A DNA stretch of 64,000 nucleotides, taken from positions 3,156,402-3,220,401 of the forward strand of contig NW_022098037.1 in NCBI RefSeq assembly GCF_002288925.2. The letters are read 5' to 3'. Made by a program: the position numbers and the translations under genes. The notes beneath the pieces were generated by a model. It worked only from the letters and a program-made list of their open reading frames with translations, was not told the DNA's origin and made no database searches. Shown here one piece after another: positions 21,613-30,995 of the stretch (position 1 is the stretch's first letter; the number at the start of each line of letters is the position of its first letter). Origin of the DNA: Delphinapterus leucas (taxonomy: Eukaryota; Chordata; Mammalia; Artiodactyla; Monodontidae).

Positions 21613-23556
21613 ATCTTCTCATTTTGCTTAACTTAGTGTGTTTGGGGTCTCCTTTTCTCAGGCTGCAGGTTCGTAGGTCCCGTTGTTTTTGGTGTCTGCC
21701 CCCAGTAGCTAAGGTTGTGTCAGTGGGTTGTGTAGGCTTCCTGGTAGAGGAGACTGGTGCTTGTGTTCTGGTGGATGCAGCTGGATCTTGTCCTGGTGGG
21801 CAGGACCACGTACGGTGGTGTGTATTCGGGTGTCTGTGGCCTTATTATGATTTTAGGCAGCCTCTCTGCTAATGGGTGGGGTTGTTTTCCTGTCATCCTA
21901 GTTGTTCGGCATGGGGTGTCCAGCACCGGAGCTTGCTGGTCATTGAATGGACCTGGGTCTTAGCGTTGAGACAGAGATCTCTGGGAGAGCTCTGGCCGAT
22001 TGTTATTATGTGTGGCCAGCAGGTCTCTGGTGGTCAAGTGTCCTGAACTCAGCTCTCCCACCTCAGAGCCTCAGGCCTGACCCCTGGCCAGAGCACCAAG
22101 ACCCTGTCTGTCATGCGGCTCAGAAGAAAAGGGCGAAAAAAGAGAAAGAAAGAAAAATAAAATAAAATAAAGTCATTAGAATAAAAAATTTTTTTAATAT
22201 TATTAAAATTTAAAAAGTAATAAAAAAAGAAGAGAGCAACCAAATCAATAAATAAATGCACCAATGATAACAAGTGCTAAAAACTAAGCTATGATAACCA
22301 GAATAAATCAGAAACTAGTCAGTCGCACACAGCAAACCTCAAGTCTACAGTTGCTTCCAAAGTCCACTGTCTCAATTTTGGGATGATTCATTGTCTATTC
22401 AGGTATTTCACAGATGCAGGGTACATCCTAGTGTGGGCTTCCTAGTGTGTGGAGATTTAATCTGCTGCTCCTGAGGCTGCACGGAGAAATTTCCCTTTCT
22501 CTTCTTTGTTTGCACAGCTTCTGGGGTTCAGCTCTTATTTGGCCTCACCTCTGCATGTAGGTTCCCCTCTGAGTCTGTTCTTCGCCCAGACAGGAGGGGG
22601 TTAAAGGAGTGGCTGATTAGGGGCTCTGGCTCACTCAGGCTGGGGGGACGGAGGGGTATGGAATGCGGCATGAGCCTGTGGCGTCAGAGGCCGGTGTGAT
22701 GTTGTAACAGCCTGAGACGTGCCACATGTTCTCCCAGAGAAGTTGTCCCTGGATCATGGGTAGTGGTGAGCTGCGCAGCCTCCTGGGAGGGGAGGTATGG
22801 ATAGTGACCTGTGCTTGCACACAGCCTTCTTGGTGGCTGCAGCAGCAGCCTTAGTGTTTCATGCCTGCCTCCGGTGTCCGCGCTGATAGCCGTGGCTCGC
22901 GCCCATCTCTGGAGCTCATTTAGGTGGTGCTCTGAGTCCCCTCTCCTCTTGTACCCTGAAACAATAGTCTCTTGACTCTTAGGCAGCACCAGACTTTTTC
23001 CTGGACTCCCTCCCGGCTAGCTGTGGCACACCAGCCCACTTCAGGCTGTGTTCATGCAGCCAACCACAGTCCTCTCCCTGGGATCTGACATCTGAAGCCC
23101 GAGCCTCAGCTTCCAGCCCCCACCCACTCCGATGGGTGAGCAGAGAAGCCTCTTAGGCTGGTGAGTTCTGGCTGGCACCAATCCTCTGTGCAGGAATCTC
23201 TCCACTTTTCCCTCTGTACCCCTGTTGCTGCGCTCTCCTCCGTGGCTCCGAAGCTTCCCGCTCCCACCACTCCCTGTCTCCACCAGAGAAGGGGGCTTCC
23301 TAATGTGTGGAAACTTTTCCTCCTTCATAGCTCCCTCCCAGACATGCAGGTCCCATCCCTATTCCTTTGTGTCTGTTTTCTCTTTTTTCTTTTGCCCTAC
23401 CCAGGTACATGGGGAGTTTCTTGCATTTTGCGAAGTCTGAGGTCTTCTGCTAGCATTCAGTAGGTGTTTTGTAGGAGTTGTTCCACATGTAGATGTATTT
23501 CTGGGGAGGAAGGTGATCTCCGTGTCTTACTCCTCTGCCATCTTGAAGGTCTCCTC
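21613..23556 (-). promoter_or_regulatory. L1 5'UTR (internal promoter region)
   Basis: This 1.9-kb part of the minus-strand L1 is clearly richer in GC than the rest of the window, most strongly at 22560-23340. In L1 elements the 5'UTR carries an internal Pol II promoter and often an antisense promoter. The 5' tip on the minus strand contains AAGATGGC near 23550-23540, the usual L1 YY1-type start context. An A-rich patch (22125-22240) interrupts it. Many CpGs have decayed to TG/CA. Activity is not shown by sequence. Confidence 0.7.
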
Positions 23557-23889
23557 TCTGAGACTTCCAAGTTCTCAGTTCAGCAGCATGGACTGGCGCT
23601 ATGTGAACTGTAGTTCCGTGGGATGTACTCCTTTTATGATTTTTGTCAGGCCTTCAAAATATTAAACATATCTTGGAGACACCCCATTATAGTTCTCATG
23701 GACAATTAAAGGAACAGGGACTCCCCTTTAGAAATGACCCATCTCCCTTTCTCTGAAAATATTGTGGTTCTTCCCTCTCTTCCCCTCTGGCCCAGGTAGG
23801 AAAGCCTGGTCACTCCTTGAAAGTGGAGAAATGAACAAAAGAGGACATAGTTCAGACCAAGCTAGACTTTGAGAATTACATTAAATTCT
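23557..23889. other. No recognisable feature
   Basis: Flank of the L1 5' end, unassigned. Confidence 0.4.
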
Positions 23890-24500
23890 CCATCATTTAT
23901 TTATCTATGTAATCATGTGACCATTTGACAACTATGTAATAAGCATCTGTACTATATGCTGTGTGCTAGGAATGAGATATTTATCAAAATAGACATGATT
24001 CAAACAATATATTGAGGGAGAGTGTCAAGAAATGAGCAACTACAATGCAGTGCAGTAAAAGCTTTGCTAGAAAAGTGCAGAGACCTCTGGGGACACACTG
24101 GGGCACCCAATGGATAAGGGTAGGCCCTCGGAGGAAATAATGCCCAAGCAAATGTCTAAGATCGGCAGAGGAATAAGTTAGGTGAAAAGAGCGGTGGGGG
24201 GGATGAGTGATTGTTCCACAAGAACAAATGCCAGGAGGAAAGAGAGAGGAAGAAGAAGAGGAAGACAGAAAACAGAGAGGAGAAAGCAGATGAAGCTTTT
24301 GACATAATCAGGGAACTATCCAGAGCATAGATTCAAGGTGGGGGAGTTTTGAGAGACAAGACTGGAGCCATGAGGAGGAGTCAGGTTTCACAGGACTTTG
24401 TAAGCCATGAATAAGAGTTTGGACTTTTTCCTAAGAGCAATGGGATACCATTGAAAGGTTTCAAATAGAAGAAAGTGATATGACAGGTACTTCATATTTG
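23890..24500 (-). mobile_element. L2 LINE fragment
   Basis: The plus strand shows 'aaaagtgcagagacctctgg', 'tttgtaagccatgaataaga', 'gtttggactttttcctaaga' and 'ccattgaaaggtttcaaata'. This is the reversed order of the L2 3' part. A purine-rich GA patch at 24238-24300 is a local expansion within it. Confidence 0.75.
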
Positions 24501-24754
24501 AAGTAACAACTGCCCTTTACAAAAGCCTAGCAGTTTTTATGCTGACAAAAGACCCAACCCAATCCAATGCTTGCTCACAGCGGTCCTGGTCTTTGGCTGG
24601 TTTCCTTAGTAGGGAGATTTATGTAGAGTGAATTGGGGATTTGTGTCTTTGGTATGATTAGGAACACCAGGAGAGCCTCTAACACAAAACTATACTTTCC
24701 ACTCTCTGCCATCAACACTGAAACCCCACTCTATTCGCTTTTGTTTTTTTTTTT
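24501..24754. other. No recognisable feature
   Basis: Short unassigned stretch. Confidence 0.35.
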
Positions 24755-24902
24755 CATTTACCTGTTCATCAAATATGTACCAAGCACCTGCTATGGAAAT
24801 GGAATAGAGCTTATGCAGTAAAGAAAAGAAGACAAGGACGGGGGCTCTTGCTTTCAAAAGGCTAAAGGTCTAGCAGGGGAGATAAGACAAACTGAATAGT
24901 AT
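24755..24902 (-). mobile_element. L2 LINE 3' fragment, left half
   Basis: 'ctgttcatcaaatatgtacc', 'aagcacctgctatgg' and 'ggctaaaggtctagcagggg' form the reversed L2 3' end. It is interrupted at 24902 by a solo LTR and resumes at 25583. Confidence 0.7.
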
Positions 24903-25389
24903 TGAAACAGAGCAGGACTCTATGGTCCTTACCTCCCCATGTCCTCAGCCTGCCTTTTGTCTGTGAAAAACTTTTAGCCAAACAATAAGTTTAATCAGAG
25001 AAGTGAGAAAATGCAGAAACAAAGGAAACCAGTCAACAGAGACCAAATAATAATAGTTTAGTCATTAAGCAAAGTCAAGGGCCTTTAGTTCCTCCTCAAG
25101 GGCTATAGATAATATTCTGAGCCATATCCTGTGAGCTGTCTTATAGATACTAAAACCCCCAAAAGGTGGAAGAAGTTAACTACATGATGACCAGGCTGTA
25201 ACCATGACATAAGCTGCCACAGTTTCGAGAACTGGCCTCATGGAAATGGGAACAAACTGATCCTGGAACTGAAGATTAACTGTACTTCAAATAATCAAAA
25301 TGACGCTGGTCAGACCACAGTATGACCCATTTCAAGATGGCTGGCAGAGCTGACTGTGCTGTTTCTACATGTAGCCCCCTCCCTCCGTC

Positions 25390-25396
25390 TATAAAA
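25390..25396 (+). promoter_or_regulatory. TATA box of the solo LTR
   Basis: TATAAAA sits in the expected place between the long U3 part and the R region with its AATAAA. Confidence 0.75.
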
Positions 25397-25494
25397 GCTT
25401 TTGTCCACTGGTTGGGGAGGGGGGAGTCGGCCTTTGGACAGGAGTCTGTCCTCTCCCCCACCCCCAACCACTGCCCCCGGTTGCCAGCATCCGA

Positions 25495-25500
25495 AATAAA
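25495..25500 (+). promoter_or_regulatory. Polyadenylation signal of the solo LTR
   Basis: AATAAA is located 105 bases after the TATA box. A T-rich 'gtttcctttccacc' tract follows, as in R/U5 of class I LTRs. Confidence 0.75.
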
Positions 25501-25582
25501 GCAAAGTTTCCTTTCCACCAACTTACCTCTTTATTGGCTTTTGAGTGGCGAGCAGCCGGACCCCCATTTTTGGTAACAGTAT

Positions 25583-25689
25583 CATGTGTGGGAGGAGAAC
25601 AGAGCTATAAGAATCCAGAGGAAGAAATGAGCCTTTCAGACTGGGGACCCCAGGGAAGGCTTTGTGTAAAAAATACCACGATGTCTGGG
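25583..25689 (-). mobile_element. L2 LINE fragment, right half
   Basis: 'gtgtgggaggagaacagagc' and 'ccccagggaaggctttgtgt' continue the reversed L2 after the LTR insertion. Confidence 0.6.
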
Positions 25690-26437
25690 CCTTCAAAGAT
25701 GAATATGAAAAGCTTTTGCACAGCAAAGGAAGCCATTAACAAAAGGAAAAGACAATCTACCGAATGGGAGAAAATATTTGCAAGGGATACAACTGATAAG
25801 GGATTAATATCCAACATGTAAAAATAGCTCATACAACTCAGCATCAAAAAACAAAAAACCCAATTAAAAAATGGGCAGAAGAACCAAACAGACATTTTTC
25901 CAAAGAGGAAATGCAGATGGCCAACAGGCATAAGAAAAGATGCTCAACATCACTAATCACCAGAAAAATGCAAATCAAAACCACAATGAGATATCACCTC
26001 ACACCTCATAGTCAGAACGGCTATCATCGAAAAGAACACAAATAACTAATGTTGGCAAGGATATGGAGAAAAGGGGAGCCTTGTACAGTGTTGGTGGGAA
26101 TATAAATTGGTGCAGCCACTGAGGAAAACAGTATGGAGATTTTTCAAAAATTGAACTACCATATGACACAGCAATTCCACTCCTGGGTATGCATCCGAAA
26201 AAAACAAAAAAACAAATTCAAAAAGATACATGCACTCCAATGTTCATAGCAGCAGTATTTACAAATGCCAAGATATGGAAGCAACCTAAGTGTCCATCAA
26301 CAGATGAATGGATAAAGAAGATGTGGTGTATACATACAATGGAATATTACTCAGCCATAAAAAAGAACAAAATTTTGCCATTTGCAGCAACATGGATGGA
26401 CTTGGAGGGCATTATGCTAAGTGAAATAAGTCAGTGA
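25690..26437 (+). pseudogene. L1 ORF2p C-terminal remnant
   Basis: In the first part, 'MKSFCTAKEAINKRKRQSTE' (within 25534-25821) matches the ORF2p segment near the cysteine motif. The frame is then lost. The last part (26189-26437) encodes '[20 protein letters not shown]', '[15 protein letters not shown]' and 'MDLEGIMLSEIS', the normal C-terminal end. The middle, including the cysteine motif, is broken by stops. Confidence 0.82.
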
Positions 26438-26738
26438 GAGAAATACAAATACTGTATGATATCACTTATACGTGGAATCTAAAAAATACAACAAAGTAGT
26501 GAATATAACAAAAAAGAAGCAGACTCACAGATATAGAGAACAAACTAGTGGTTACCAGTGGAGAGGGGGGAAAGGGGTAAAATAGGGACGGGGAGGTGGG
26601 AGGTACAAACTATTGGGTGTAAGAGAGGCTCAAGGATGTGTTGTACAACATGGGCAATACAGCCAACATTTTAAAATAACTGTAAATGGAAAGTAACCTT
26701 TCAAAATTCTATAAAAACTTTTTAAAAGTTGCATGATT
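25690..26738 (+). mobile_element. 5'-truncated L1 LINE, ORF2 end and 3'UTR
   Basis: Plus-strand L1 piece. It begins in the ORF2 C-terminal half ('aaaagcttttgcacagcaaa'), passes the ORF2 end, and enters a 3'UTR with 'agaagcagactcacagatat' and 'actagtggttaccagtggag'. It finishes near 'aactttttaaaagtt'. It is older than the L1 at 18-23 kb and of a different 3'UTR subfamily. Confidence 0.88.
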
Positions 26739-26982
26739 TCCTCAGTGCTGAGCCACGTTTTCATCAGAAGTCTTTCAGCTCTCCAAGAGAAAAATTTAAT
26801 GCAAATGAGCTTAAACAAAAAGAGAGCATTAGAGGCTCCCACACTGGGAAGTCCAGAGGTGCTGCTGACTTCAAGCCTAGCTGGATCCAGGGACTCAAGG
26901 TTATAATCAGAGCTCAATCTTTCTCTCTCCATTCTTATGACAGGTTCTCTCTGGCAGGCAAGATGGCTCTCAGCAAACCCAG
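26739..26982. other. Possible old repeat, unassigned
   Basis: 'gctgacttcaagcctagctg' and 'gatccagggactcaaggtta' resemble an interspersed repeat seen elsewhere in mammals, but I cannot assign the family. Confidence 0.3.
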
Positions 26983-27181
26983 TGTATTCATTCCATAGGG
27001 CTGCTCTAACAAATCACCACAAACTGTGTATCTTAAAACAACAGAAATTTATTTTCTCACAGTTCAGGTCTGAAGTCTGAAATCAAGGTGTCAGCAGGGT
27101 TGATTCCTTCTAGAGGCACTAAGGAAAAATCCATTCCATGCCTGTCTCCTATCTTCTTGAGTTTGCCAGAAATCCTTGGCA

Positions 27182-27212
<31 letters not shown>

Positions 27213-27478
27213 TTTAGATGCATTCTACAAATTTCTGCCTCCACCTCACATCCCTGTCCTCTCTGTGTTTCTCCTCTGTGCCTCTTTATTTAAAATCTTC
27301 CTCTTCTTTCTCTTGTAAGGACACCAGTCACTGGATTTAGCACCCACCCTAAATCTAGAATGATCTTTCTTGAGATCCTAAACTCAATTATATCTACAAA
27401 GAGTTCATTCCAAACAAGTCACAGTTTGAGGTTCCAGGTGCACATAAATTTTAAGGGGACACTGTTAAACCCACTACA
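26983..27478 (-). mobile_element. MLT1C-like MaLR LTR with 5-bp target duplication
   Basis: It begins 'tgtattcattccatagggct', then 'aaaacaacagaaatttattt', and ends 'aaacccactaca'. The full order, including 'aaggacaccagtcactgga', is the reverse of an MLT1C-class LTR. The duplication CCCAG at 26978-26982 and 27479-27483 is five bases, the size expected for ERVL/MaLR elements. A run of 28 T (27182-27209) lies within it. Confidence 0.85.
27182..27209. repeat. Homopolymer, 28 T
   Basis: Uninterrupted T-run in the middle of an MLT1-type LTR, where the family is not T-rich. It may be a slipped tract or the tail scar of a lost insertion. Confidence 0.9.
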
Positions 27479-27483
27479 CCCAG

Positions 27484-28161
27484 CAAAGTCATCTTTCCCA
27501 CTATCTATGGTACAAAGTCCCCCTCCTGTGGACCCAGATGGGATCATGTGCCTGATCTGTGGTGAAGGAATTGGCTGTTGAGTTTAGTCCCACCAGAGTC
27601 ACATGGAGTGAGTTCTCAAGGGAAAAAAAAATGTTCTGCTCTCAGAACAGGAGAAGACACATCAATGACAGGATCCTGGAACAAGCTCCTGGCAGAGCTT
27701 TCTGAGGGAGGATATGGAAAGGTCTTTGGAATCATTATGCTTCAGAACTGAATGGACTGCAGAGGTTAGTGTAGTGGCTTCCATTCCCTATTACAGATGA
27801 GGAACCAGAAGCACAGGACAAGAATGATTGAAGACCCCTGGACCTAACAGTCAGTGAGGGACATTCTGTTTGAAGACATTCTGTTTGAGGACACCTGCAT
27901 TTCGGGAGCAAGAGGCACCCGGAGAATGGGACAAATCAGATGGGGAGAGGCCAGTACAGGAGACATGGATGGATCTTCAAAACACATTTTACAATAATTC
28001 CTACAGCTATCCCTGCCTTAGTCTACTTAAGCACTTTACCTATGGAGTTCAAAATTAGACCACTGGTTTTCAGAGGCAACTCTGAAGGCCTGTGTTGATG
28101 TGATGTTTCCATCCATCTTCAGTGAAATTAGAAAATTAAGATAATGTGGAAATTTTTAAGC
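27484..28161. other. No gene; short tandem duplication only
   Basis: A MIR-like trace lies around 27790-27830 ('ttacagatgaggaaccagaa'). A 15-bp unit is tandemly duplicated at 27860-27888 (the second copy diverges at its last base). Nothing else is recognised. Confidence 0.4.
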
Positions 28162-28178
28162 TAAATTAATTCAATTTA

Positions 28179-28384
28179 TTTTTTTTTAATCATTTATTTA
28201 TTTATTTACTACTTGTTTGGCTGCGCCGGGTCGGGTCTTAGTTGCGGCACATGGGATCTTTAGTTGCAGTATGTGAACTCATAGTTGTAGCATGTGGGAT
28301 CTAGTCTCCTGACCAGGGATTGAACCTGGGCCCCCTGCATTGGGAGCATTGAGCCCTAGCCACTGGACCATCAGGGAAGTCCAG
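28179..28384 (-). mobile_element. CHR/tRNA-derived SINE, older copy
   Basis: The reversed head 'tggaccatcagggaagtcca' and body 'gggattgaacctgggccccc' and 'ttagttgcggcacatgggat' define a cetartiodactyl SINE on the minus strand with its A-tail as T-rich sequence at 28179-28210. A perfect 17-bp target duplication, TAAATTAATTCAATTTA, flanks it at 28162-28178 and 28385-28401. Confidence 0.93.
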
Positions 28385-28401
28385 TAAATTAATTCAATTT
28401 A

Positions 28402-29599
28402 AATGGCTACATGTTGGTCCCAAAATTCTATCCTTTCTACTTTTTTGGTATTTGTTAAGCTATTTTTAAAAATTAAACCATGGTCAGAGTAGAAAGTAAT
28501 TATTATTTTGTGTCATTTAGTTTTGTGCCTGTATTTGGCAAATGAAAACGTTGGCAACCCCAGGGTAGGTTTCCATATTTTTGGACAGGGAGGGGATTTT
28601 ACCGACTCATGAAATCCAAAGTTCTTGGATACCTAATCTTGGCCAACTGCTTCATCTCATTAGGTAGCTCCAGAGCTGAGAAACCCCAGGGAAAAATCAC
28701 AGAGGACTTCCCTGAACATTCATTTTCTAAAAAGGAAGGTAGCCTGGATTTTGAATTGATTTTTATTGTGTTTGGAATGTTTTAAGAAAGCTCTCTTTCG
28801 CTCAGGATGAGATGGAGTTTGTTAGCAGCATTTTTAGTTGCTAAGGGACGTGCCATTCTAAAGTGAAGCAGGCATGTGGTACTTCCTAAAATCCTGTAGC
28901 TTAGAGACCGTACCACCATTACTGCAAGTGTTCAAAAACTATAAGACCCACTTGTTGGTCAAAGCAGCTAAGCTGGTTGAAAGCCTCTGATTTATATGAA
29001 AACATTCACCCGTACTTTTTCAAACAGGAAAATTAGCAGGGCATTCTTCAGAGTAATTGATCTGTGAATTTGAATTTGATTTGTTTATCCACAACAGCCA
29101 TCACACCAAGTTAGCAATAAGCATGTTTCAGCCAAACTTCACGGTTGCTGACCCCTGAGTTGTACATTATCCATCATGCTACAGGCACTCCTGGCCCACT
29201 TTATCCAAGCCACTCTTGTTAGAATAACTGTTTGGAAGTAGGAGGGCCATTTTGAAAGCTTATTTAAGGAGCTAGTTAGACATAAAACAATTCTTTCCTG
29301 GAATTTAGAAGGGTGAGTTATCTTTGCCTAACCAGGAGGCAAAGAGATACTCAAGAGTGGCATATTGGTCATCCACTGGGGTAACCAGAGAGACCTGGTA
29401 ACCAGAGAGACCTGAATTTTCATTAGGTGGTCCTATTGTATCTCCACCTCTCCCAGCTTCCTTTAGGTTTGTTCAGTTCCTGAAGGATGAAGGAGATAAA
29501 CAATGCTAAAAAGCCAGCAAAGAAAAGAAATAAGAGTAATCTACTACGTGATCAATGCCTCACCGTCCAGACCTTAAAACAGAGAAAATAGTAAACATC
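28402..29599. other. No recognisable gene; 17-bp tandem duplication
   Basis: The segment ending 'cggttgctgacccctga' near 29160 resembles the terminal repeat of an old hAT element, but no partner end was found. At 29380-29413 a 17-bp unit, GGTAACCAGAGAGACCT, occurs twice in tandem without mismatch. The rest is unassigned. Confidence 0.4.
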
Positions 29600-29611
29600 C
29601 CTTACCCACTT

Positions 29612-29843
29612 CTTTTTTTTTTGGTCAACGTCTTTATTGGAGTATAATTGCTCTACAACGGTGCATTAGCTTCTGCTGTATAACAAAGTGAATCAGCCGT
29701 GTGTATACACATACCCCCACACCCCCACCCTCTTGCGCCTCCCTCCCACCCTCCCTATCCCACCCCTCTAGGTGGTCACAAAGCACCGAGGTGATCTCCC
29801 TGTGCTATGCAGCTGCTTCCCACCATCCATCCATTCTACATTT
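29612..29843 (-). mobile_element. 5'-truncated L1 3' end with target duplication
   Basis: The T-run at 29613-29622 is the reversed A-tail. It is followed by 'ttattggagtataattgctc' and 'ctgtataacaaagtgaatca', the L1 3'UTR of the same subfamily as the copy at 18.3 kb. A 12-bp duplication, CCTTACCCACTT, flanks it at 29600-29611 and 29844-29855. Only about 230 bp were inserted. Confidence 0.9.
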
Positions 29844-29855
29844 CCTTACCCACTT

Positions 29856-30030
29856 TTTATTCACTCACTGGTGTATTCATTGTTTGGTTGGTACATTCAT
29901 TCATCAATCCATTAAAAATCAAAATTTTATTAGTGACTATTACATGCAAGATATTCTTGTCTTAGGACATTGGATAGAGAGGTAATTAGAATGGACTTAA
30001 AGTAAAGGAGCTTTTAGTAAACTCATTTTA
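29856..30030 (-). mobile_element. Probable L2 LINE fragment
   Basis: 'tattcactcactggtgtatt' and 'cattcattcatcaatccatt', followed by 'attacatgcaagatattctt', look like the reversed L2 3' end. Diverged. Confidence 0.5.
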
Positions 30031-30734
30031 GCCTAGTGTTGAGGAGATTGTTGGTGTCCTGAGGGTCCTTGGGTATCCTGTTGGCCTTAAAAGTGCTGAC
30101 CAGGTTTCAGGCTTCTATTTCAGAAGAAGTGAAGCAGTCCAACTGACTGATTAGGGCTTTCTCCAGGTCTAATATTTTAAGGGAGAGAAACACATCATTG
30201 ATGAGTCCCCAGGGAAGGAAAGCAGAGAAGGACTCAAGGCATAAGCCTGTCCAGGAAGAATGCATGTGTGTCTCCTGGAACTTAAACCCAAGGGAAATCT
30301 TGCTGGGAAAGAAGGGAAAAGAGACAAGTCACTAACCACCCTGATTTGCCATTAATAAAATTTGTACTTATTGATATTAAGAATCATTATTGATTATTGG
30401 ATATTAATAAACAATCCTAGCACAGGTTTAGTGCCTACTCATGACCATCACTGGGCTGGAGCCACAGACAGACAAAACGTAGTTCTTACCCTACAGGAGC
30501 ATCTTATATAGTCATGGATGAATATTGGTGAAGAAAAAGGAGACAGTCTTGGTTTCAATTGAGCTTTGCGAAACACAAGAGGGAAGATAAAATCTTTTCA
30601 TCCTTCTGGCATCTCATTGGAGGGATGGTTCTATCTGTTATTGAAAACAATAATAGCAACATATATTGCATACGTACTGTGTGCCAGGTACTATTCTAAG
30701 TGCTTTGAATACAAAGTGGGCAATCTGCAACCCA
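30031..30734. other. No gene; MIR-like trace
   Basis: 'acgtactgtgtgccaggtac' and 'tattctaagtgctttgaata' at about 30672-30712 look like a reversed MIR piece. The rest is unassigned. Confidence 0.4.
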
Positions 30735-30871
30735 GAAAAGCGTCCTCACCAGAACCTGACCGTGCTGGCACCCTGACCTCGGAATTCAGCCTCCAAAACT
30801 ATGAGAAACAAATTTGTTATATATAAGCCACCCATGGTACTTTGTTATAGCAGCTTAAACAGACTAAGACA
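30735..30871 (+). mobile_element. MaLR LTR 3' end (MLT1-like)
   Basis: 'cctcaccagaacctgaccg', 'cctccaaaactatgagaaac', 'ataagccacccatggtactt' and the final 'cagactaagaca' are the last third of an MLT1/MST-class LTR on the plus strand. Confidence 0.75.
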
Positions 30872-30995
30872 GTGATCAAGGAAGGTCTCACCAAGGAAGT
30901 GACATCTGAGCAGCTAAATGAAGTGAAGGTGTGAACCATGTGGACACGTAGAGGAAGAGTGATCCAGGAGGGGGAAGGGCAAACACAAACCCGTG
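30872..30995 (-). mobile_element. Probable L2 LINE fragment
   Basis: 'gatcaaggaaggtctcacca', 'aggaagtgacatctgagcag' and 'tccaggagggggaagggcaa' follow the order of the reversed L2 3' part. Confidence 0.55.

Larger units (their letters stand above)
18319..23556 (-). mobile_element. L1 LINE with 5'UTR and 3' end but internally deleted
   Basis: Read on the minus strand, the element starts near 23556 with an AAGATGGCAGAGGAG-type L1 5' end. It runs through a GC-rich 5'UTR (to about 21613), then straight into the middle of ORF2, and ends in the 3'UTR with a short A-tail (T-run at 18319-18326). ORF1, the intergenic spacer and the ORF2 endonuclease domain are missing. The element is 5.2 kb, shorter than a full L1 of 6-7 kb, although both ends are present. 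ORF2 carries several frameshifts, so the copy cannot encode active protein. I see no target duplication. Confidence 0.93.
24903..25578 (+). mobile_element. Solo LTR of a class I (gamma-type) endogenous retrovirus
   Basis: The 676-bp element starts TGAAACAG and ends GGTAACA, so it has the TG...CA ends of an LTR. A 4-bp target duplication, GTAT, flanks it at 24899-24902 and 25579-25582; four bases is usual for class I retroviruses. A TATA box (TATAAAA, 25390-25396) and AATAAA (25495-25500) lie 105 bases apart, outlining U3, R and U5. No internal retroviral sequence or primer-binding site remains. The insertion is within an L2. The LTR most likely arose by recombination between the two LTRs of a former provirus. 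Confidence 0.88.

Noticed and set aside
24899..25582. Complete provirus
   Set aside because: Only one LTR is present, with no primer-binding site or internal genes on either side; the flanks are L2.
28900..29165. hAT transposon ending near 29160
   Set aside because: Only one possible end ('ttgctgacccctg') was seen; no matching left end could be found upstream.
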